Of a DNA stretch of 64,000 bases, positions 59,281 through 64,000 are shown in pieces. This DNA comes from Arthrobacter sp. M4. Its GTDB lineage: Bacteria; Actinomycetota; Actinomycetes; Actinomycetales; Micrococcaceae. The stretch spans positions 62,001 through 126,000 of the forward strand of contig NZ_JAIWYX010000009.1 of NCBI RefSeq assembly GCF_020251205.1, in the 5' to 3' direction. The position numbers and the translations under genes are program-made. The notes beneath the pieces were generated by a model. It made no database searches. It was not told the origin of the DNA and was given only the letters and a program-made list of their open reading frames with translations. Every line of letters begins with the position of its first letter. Within the stretch, counting starts at the first letter, position 1.

Positions 59281-59730
59281 TCAGACTCCGGGCAACATTG
59301 CGATTGTGCTGAATACCGGGGTCATCTGCCGCGACGTCGGGAGTTCAGAAACTGTAACGCCATCGAGCTCCCTGTAGAACGCTTCCCGCGCGCGGGCCAA
59401 TGCCACGCGCAATCGGCATTCGGCGATTAGGGGGCAATCGCCATTGGGTGACTCGCATTCAGCCGGGTCACGTCGGTTATCGATGCTGCGCAGAAGACCA
59501 CCGACGGTGGCGCGACGGCCGTTCGCGTTGATTCTGGATCCGCCGTTTCGGCCGCGCTCGACGTCGATGACACCCAATTCGCGGAGCCTCGCCACGGCTT
59601 TACTGACGTGGTTGTAGGGGGTTCCGACGGCGTCCGCTATGTTCTGCGTCGTGAGGAGCGAGCCCTCGGGCGCGGCGGAGAGCACCATCATGGCGCGCAG
59701 GCTGACGTCCGCAAAGGCGTTGATCTTCAT
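59281..59730 (-). CDS. nsrR: NsrR, Rrf2-family nitric-oxide-sensing repressor
   Basis: A 149-residue Fe-S repressor. The winged helix occupies residues 1-80 (ALRAMM-type start, TTQNIADAVGTPYNHVSKAVARLRELG). The cluster ligands Cys92, Cys99 and Cys105 in CESPNGDC-PLIAEC match the three-Cys pattern of NsrR (and differ from IscR). NO should damage the [4Fe-4S] cluster and release the hmp operator. It is encoded just upstream of hmp on the same strand. Start ATG 59730. A GGACA ... TGTCC dyad at 59732-59755 lies before it. Confidence 0.93.
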   Translation of the reverse strand: MKINAFADVSLRAMMVLSAAPEGSLLTTQNIADAVGTPYNHVSKAVARLRELGVIDVERGRNGGSRINANGRRATVGGLLRSIDNRRDPAECESPNGDCPLIAECRLRVALARAREAFYRELDGVTVSELPTSRQMTPVFSTIAMLPGV

Positions 59731-59807
59731 GGGACAAGACTAATTAATGGTGTCCATCCATGCCTCATGGAATCTGTGAATATGTGGATGATGACCTATT
59801 TGTACGA

Positions 59808-60284
59808 CTAGTCCACCCAAACTGTTGGCAGGTTACTGTCTGCGGCGAGTTCGCCGAACTCCCATTGTGCCTTTGCTGCGTTCGGCCAGTAAGGCAGGAC
59901 AGCGGCGAATACGGATCCGTCACGATGTTCGCTTGCAACATGGATTGCGTCCGTGTTTTCCTCCACGAGGGTGATGTCACAGACCACGGCGGCGGCGCGG
60001 AAACCCCCACGTTGCTGCCTAAGCAGTTCCGTTAGGTCGGCAATGATCGCGTCCGCGTTGTATTCGCTGTCGGCCAAATCATCGTCGGTACCTGCGCCGC
60101 CGGAATCAGGCGCAACCGCAAGCATTCTCAAGTCCCCTTCGGTTTCCACCACCAGGGCAAACGGGATGAATACGCCATTCTGCTCCACCTGTTCCCGGGC
60201 AGAAGCGATGCCAGTGGCGAGGAGGGTCTCAAGATCTAGGGCGGATTCTTCCGGAACGCTGTCGCGCCATGATTCGGCTACCAC
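59808..60284 (-). CDS. Hypothetical protein downstream of phosphomannomutase gene
   Basis: A 158-residue acidic soluble protein of unknown family. Beta strands alternate with helices (FIPFALVVETEGDLRMLAV, GFRAAAVVCDITLVEEN). There is no signal peptide, no metal motif, and no membrane segment. The frame is open into the overlapping gene, but GTG 60284 has AGGA 6 nt ahead. It follows the phosphomannomutase stop by 11 nt, so they are cotranscribed. GC-rich codon usage supports coding. Confidence 0.75.
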   Translation of the reverse strand: MVAESWRDSVPEESALDLETLLATGIASAREQVEQNGVFIPFALVVETEGDLRMLAVAPDSGGAGTDDDLADSEYNADAIIADLTELLRQQRGGFRAAAVVCDITLVEENTDAIHVASEHRDGSVFAAVLPYWPNAAKAQWEFGELAADSNLPTVWVD

Positions 60285-60295
60285 GTGGTGTCCTG

Positions 60296-61723
60296 CTAGG
60301 CGCGAACCAGGGCCAGGACCCGGTCGCGGACCTTTTCCATAGTGGCAAGGTCCTTCGCTTCGGCGTTCAAGCGGAGGAATGGTTCGGTGTTGGATGGGCG
60401 AAGGTTGAACCACCAACTGCCATCCCTGGCAGAGAAGGTGCTGCCGTCGAGGTGATCGATCTCAATGTCCTCATCTTCGAAGTCACGCGCTACGCGGGCA
60501 ACTGCGGCGGCTTTGTCTTCGATTTCCGAGTTGATCTCCCCGGACGAGACATACGGCTCGTACTGGTCGGCCAGTTCGGAAAGCGGCTTGTCCTGCTCGC
60601 CTAACGCTGCGAGGACGTGCATGGCGGCCAGCATTCCCGTGTCGGCGTTCCAGAAGTCACGGAAGTAGAAGTGTGCGGAGTGCTCCCCGCCGAAAACCGC
60701 ACCTTCCTTGGCCATAACGGCCTTGATGAAGGAGTGGCCGACTCGGGTTTTGACAGCACGTCCGCCGTCTTTTTCGACCAGTTCCGGAACTGCACGGGAA
60801 GTCAGGAGGTTGTGGATGATGACGGGGGTGTCTTCACCCGATGCCTTGGCCCGGGCGATTTCCCGTCGGGCAACTAGGGCGGTGATGGCTGAGGGAGACA
60901 CCGCTTGTCCGCGTTCGTCGATCACGAAGCAGCGGTCGGCATCGCCGTCGAAGGCCAGGCCGATGTCCGCGCGGTGCTCGACGACGGCCTTCTTCAGGTC
61001 GCGGAGGTTTTCCGGTTCCAGCGGGTTGGCGGGGTGGTTGGGGAACGTGCCATCGAGTTCGAAGTAGAGCGGAATGATTTCAAGGGGGAGCTCGGCCAGT
61101 AGATCGGCACCAAGCACCGCGGGAGTAGTCAGGCCTGCCATGCCGTTGCCAGCGTCGACAACTACCTTCAGCGGACGTCCGCCCCGCAGGTCCACCAGTT
61201 TGCGAAGATATTCGGCGTAGTCCTTGAGGACATCCCGTACGCTGATCCGGCCAGCCGAATCCGACACAGGGATTGAACCCGAGTTGAGGTACTGCTCGGC
61301 GAGTGCCTGGATTTCCTTGAGGCCCGATTCAGACGAAATTGGCTGGGCCCCGGCCCTTGCCATTTTGATGCCGTTGTACTCGGCTGGGTTGTGGCTTGCG
61401 GTAAATGTTGCGCCTGCGGCGTTGAGTGCCCCGCACGCGTAGTACAGCTCATCGGTGGAGATCAGGTCCAGGAGGTTGACGTCGGCGCCGCGTTTCGCGG
61501 CTCCGCTTGCAAAAGCCTTGCTGAATTCGGGTGAGGAAGGCCGCATGTCACCGCCAACGAGGACGGTCTGGCCAGTCAGGCCCAGGACATCGACGAAAGC
61601 CGCCCCGACGGCCTCAACGATCTCAGCCGTGATGGTTTCACCGACGATGCCGCGGACGTCATAGGCCTTGAAGGAGGCCGAGAGGTCGAAGGTCTTGTTC
61701 TGCTCGCTAGTCACGCGATTCAT
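60296..61723 (-). CDS. Phosphomannomutase/phosphoglucomutase
   Basis: A 475-residue alpha-D-phosphohexomutase that interconverts mannose-6-P and mannose-1-P (or the glucose forms). It supplies sugar nucleotides for envelope glycans. Seen: the phosphoserine loop TASHNPAEYNG near residue 110, the Mg loop FDGDADRC near 265, the sugar-binding GGEHSAH and the phosphate-binding RPSNTEPFLRL. Length is right for ManB/PmmA. ATG 61723 directly abuts AGG; GTG 61714, three codons on, has AGGA at 8 nt and is a good alternative. Confidence 0.93.
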   Translation of the reverse strand: MNRVTSEQNKTFDLSASFKAYDVRGIVGETITAEIVEAVGAAFVDVLGLTGQTVLVGGDMRPSSPEFSKAFASGAAKRGADVNLLDLISTDELYYACGALNAAGATFTASHNPAEYNGIKMARAGAQPISSESGLKEIQALAEQYLNSGSIPVSDSAGRISVRDVLKDYAEYLRKLVDLRGGRPLKVVVDAGNGMAGLTTPAVLGADLLAELPLEIIPLYFELDGTFPNHPANPLEPENLRDLKKAVVEHRADIGLAFDGDADRCFVIDERGQAVSPSAITALVARREIARAKASGEDTPVIIHNLLTSRAVPELVEKDGGRAVKTRVGHSFIKAVMAKEGAVFGGEHSAHFYFRDFWNADTGMLAAMHVLAALGEQDKPLSELADQYEPYVSSGEINSEIEDKAAAVARVARDFEDEDIEIDHLDGSTFSARDGSWWFNLRPSNTEPFLRLNAEAKDLATMEKVRDRVLALVRA

Positions 61724-61874
61724 CCTACTGTGGCAGGAAGTCAGCAAAAGCTTGATAAGCACGTATGTGCGCGATAGGGCGTTCTATTGCGTTTTCTGAT
61801 CCACATATGACGGAATTTTCCACATAGAAGGCCCGCGGCAATCCGCTGTCAGGGCCTGCTGGAATACTGGACCA

Positions 61875-64000
61875 ATGGCCACCCACAGTGAACCATCAGT
61901 TATGTCCGGAACCAGGGAGCAAGCCTTAACCGTCCTTCGTGGCCTTGTCGGCAAGCCTGGAGCTGACTTCCATGACGGGCAGTTTGAGGCGATCGAGGCT
62001 TTGGTCGACGCAAAACGACGTGCCTTGGTAGTGCAGCGGACCGGTTGGGGAAAGTCGGCGGTGTATTTTGTGTCATCGTTGCTGCTTCGGCGGCGGGGGG
62101 CTGGTCCCACGCTAATCGTTTCCCCTTTGTTGGCCCTCATGAGGGACCAAGTTGCGGCTGCCGCGCGGGCTGGTGTTCGAGCCGTCGCCATCAACTCGGC
62201 GAATCAGCTCGAGTGGGACTCTGTGAGGGAACAACTTGCCGCCGATGAAGTTGATGTACTCCTGGTTTCTCCGGAGCGGCTCACCAATCCGGCCTTCAGG
62301 GAGCAGCAGTTGCCGGAACTCGTTCGGCGAACTGGTCTTTTGGTGGTGGATGAAGCACATTGCATCTCGGACTGGGGGCATGATTTCCGTCCTGATTATC
62401 GCCGTATCGCGGATCTCATCAGGCAACTCCCGGAGGAAGTCCCTGTACTGGCAACCACGGCCACGGCAAACTCCCGTGTCGTTCATGACATCGAAGAGCA
62501 GCTCGGCTCGGACGTTCTGACAATCCGTGGCTCGCTTGGTCGCGAGTCCCTGCGCCTCGGCGTCCTGAACATGGCTGATTCCAGGGAAAGACTCGCGTGG
62601 CTGCTGACGCATCTGGAAGCCTTGCCTGGAAGCGGCATCATTTATGCGCTCACGGTTTCCGCAGCCGAGGATACGGCCCGGATGTTGGCCGAGGCAGGTC
62701 ATCATGTACTTGCGTACACCGGTCGTACGGACCCCGCAGACAGGGAGAATGCCGAACAACTGCTGAAGGACAACCAAGTCAAAGCGCTGGTTGCTACTTC
62801 GGCGCTCGGAATGGGCTTCGATAAACCGGACCTTGGATTCGTGATCCACCTCGGAGCCCCGTCCAGCCCGGTTGCCTATTATCAGCAGGTTGGACGCGCA
62901 GGCCGAGGCGCCTCGAATGCAGACGTCCTGCTGTTGCCGGGTCGGGAGGACCGGGAGATTTGGCAGTATTTCGCCACCGCGTCGATGCCCTCGGAGGAAA
63001 AAGCCGCCGCGGTCCTCCAAACACTGGCGGAAGCCGGGGTGGCCCTTTCCACGGTTGCCCTGGAAGCAAGGGTTGATCTTCGCCGGACCCCGCTTGAACT
63101 GCTGCTGAAGGTTCTTGCTGTGGACGGTGCCGTAGAGCGGGTAGGTGGAGGCTGGCGTTCCACTGGCCAAGCATGGACATACGACGCAGAGCGGTACAAG
63201 AGAATCGCCCAAGCCCGCGTGGACGAGCAGGACTCAATGGTCATCTACCAGGACACATCCGGATGCCGGATGGAGTACATCACGTCCGTGCTTGACGATG
63301 AATCCGCAGCAGCATGTGGGCGCTGTGACAACTGCGCAGGCCGGTGGTTCCCGGTGGACATTGCCCAGGAAGCAACTGAAACGGCAAGCCAGACGCTCCG
63401 CAGAGCTGGACTTGCACTGGAACCACGGGCCCAATGGCCCAGCGGAATGGATCGCCTCGGAGTACCAGTCAAAGGAAAGATCAAGCCGGATGAGGCAATA
63501 ACGGAGGGACGCGTACTAGCCAGGCTCACCGACTTGGGCTGGGGTGGCGCACTGCGGGAATTGTTCGCAGCCTCCGCTTCGGATCGGGAAATCGACCCCG
63601 CGATGTTGCAAGCCTGCGTAGAAGTGCTTCGAGAATGGGCCACGGGGGATCGCTGGAACCAGCCGTGGAGCGGCGCCGAGCGTCCAGCAGCCGTCGTAAG
63701 CATGCCGTCGCGCTCCAAGCCACGGCTGGTGGAGTCATTGGCCCGCGGTCTAGCTGGAATTGGTCGCATGCCGTATCTAGGGGCGTTGCACGGCGGCCCT
63801 ACGGGTGGCAGGGGAGGCAACAGCGCCTACCGCCTTGCGGGCGTCTGGGATCGGCTGGTGGTCGGCGCAGGACTACAAGCATCCCTCTCCGAGGCCAATT
63901 CTCCGTGCCTTCTCCTGGTGGACGACCTCGCAGACAGTCGGTGGAGCGTTACGGTTGCTGGACGGGCACTGCGCCGTGCGGGAGCGGGATCGGTGCTTCC
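61875..64000 (+). CDS. RecQ-family helicase with PRTase-like C-terminus (partial)
   Basis: The gene runs past the end; 708 codons are visible. RecQ core: Walker A QRTGWGKS (residues 55-62, a variant of TGGGKS), DEAH near 159 with SDWGHDFRPDYRRI, and QQVGRAGRG. A zinc-binding segment has Cys near residues 463-484 (C-RMEYITSVLDDESAAACGRCDNC). Beyond residue 560 a domain appears with LLVDDLADSRWSV, the PRPP-binding loop of phosphoribosyltransferases (ComF-like), plus SMPSRSKPRLVESLARGLA. So this is RecQ fused to a PRTase fold. The start ATG has only CTGGA nearby. RecQ unwinds DNA in recombination repair. Confidence 0.93.
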   Translation, partial: MATHSEPSVMSGTREQALTVLRGLVGKPGADFHDGQFEAIEALVDAKRRALVVQRTGWGKSAVYFVSSLLLRRRGAGPTLIVSPLLALMRDQVAAAARAGVRAVAINSANQLEWDSVREQLAADEVDVLLVSPERLTNPAFREQQLPELVRRTGLLVVDEAHCISDWGHDFRPDYRRIADLIRQLPEEVPVLATTATANSRVVHDIEEQLGSDVLTIRGSLGRESLRLGVLNMADSRERLAWLLTHLEALPGSGIIYALTVSAAEDTARMLAEAGHHVLAYTGRTDPADRENAEQLLKDNQVKALVATSALGMGFDKPDLGFVIHLGAPSSPVAYYQQVGRAGRGASNADVLLLPGREDREIWQYFATASMPSEEKAAAVLQTLAEAGVALSTVALEARVDLRRTPLELLLKVLAVDGAVERVGGGWRSTGQAWTYDAERYKRIAQARVDEQDSMVIYQDTSGCRMEYITSVLDDESAAACGRCDNCAGRWFPVDIAQEATETASQTLRRAGLALEPRAQWPSGMDRLGVPVKGKIKPDEAITEGRVLARLTDLGWGGALRELFAASASDREIDPAMLQACVEVLREWATGDRWNQPWSGAERPAAVVSMPSRSKPRLVESLARGLAGIGRMPYLGALHGGPTGGRGGNSAYRLAGVWDRLVVGAGLQASLSEANSPCLLLVDDLADSRWSVTVAGRALRRAGAGSVL

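Overview
This 64-kb window is GC-rich chromosomal DNA from an actinobacterium, most likely a Micrococcaceae member close to Arthrobacter/Paenarthrobacter. That placement is an inference. It rests on the GC-rich codon use, PEP carboxylase together with GTP-type PEP carboxykinase, an Lhr helicase next to a Nei-type glycosylase, actinobacterial c-di-AMP riboswitches in front of cell-wall-hydrolase-like genes, and a PhoP-like TCACAGC-N4-TCACAGC box. I see no transposase, integrase, phage gene, CRISPR array or rRNA. There are two tRNA genes: Ser-CGA and Arg-ACG.

Layout. 1-13 kb: the tail of an acyl-CoA dehydrogenase, a DUF1684 protein, ppc, a DedA protein divergent from a PadR regulator, a macrodomain protein, a pseudouridine synthase, an ArsR-SRPBCC pair, and a MocR regulator divergent from a YczE-type membrane protein. 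12-19 kb: an Lhr-Nei DNA-repair pair and a DUF4232 lipoprotein. 19-22.6 kb: a co-directional run of SRPBCC protein, sulfite-oxidase-type molybdoenzyme, membrane protein and YcnI-like copper protein. 22.8-26.5 kb: a CaiB-type CoA-transferase plus an HMG-CoA-lyase-like enzyme with a convergent IclR regulator. The pair is bordered by a fragment of a 2-hydroxyacid dehydrogenase and possibly by a permease remnant. 27.5-30 kb: a tight three-gene unit (MDR dehydrogenase, PTPS/QueD homologue with an eroded active site, GT4 glycosyltransferase) that looks like part of an uncharacterised pathway. 30-34.4 kb: housekeeping genes (AlkZ-like protein, TadA, PAP2, Upp, VOC, HAD).

34-47 kb is envelope-related. 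It has a GT39 and GT2-GtrA glycosyltransferase pair; two paralogous secreted lysozyme-fold proteins, each behind its own c-di-AMP riboswitch, one of which has lost its catalytic segment; and a PhoPR-like two-component system with a matching box in its promoter and a divergent membrane-anchored DUF5666-like protein. A stand-alone OmpR-type winged-helix protein follows an unusually AT-rich 600-bp spacer. 47-55 kb: a secreted protein with three 123-residue repeats, then an operon of pseudo-ABC ATPase, YhgE/Pip protein and TetR behind a perfect palindrome, then a flavin disulfide oxidoreductase. 55-64 kb: tRNA-Arg, pckG behind a CRP/GlxR-like site, hmp with a near-perfect NsrR operator and its NsrR gene, a phosphomannomutase, and a RecQ helicase with a phosphoribosyltransferase-like C-terminus that runs off the window.

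How the genes fit together: ppc and pckG are the two sides of the PEP-oxaloacetate node. hmp and nsrR form a nitric-oxide response. The CoA-transferase and lyase form a two-step activation and cleavage of a branched C5-C6 acid. The c-di-AMP riboswitches and the PhoPR system tie the 36-44 kb block to envelope homeostasis.
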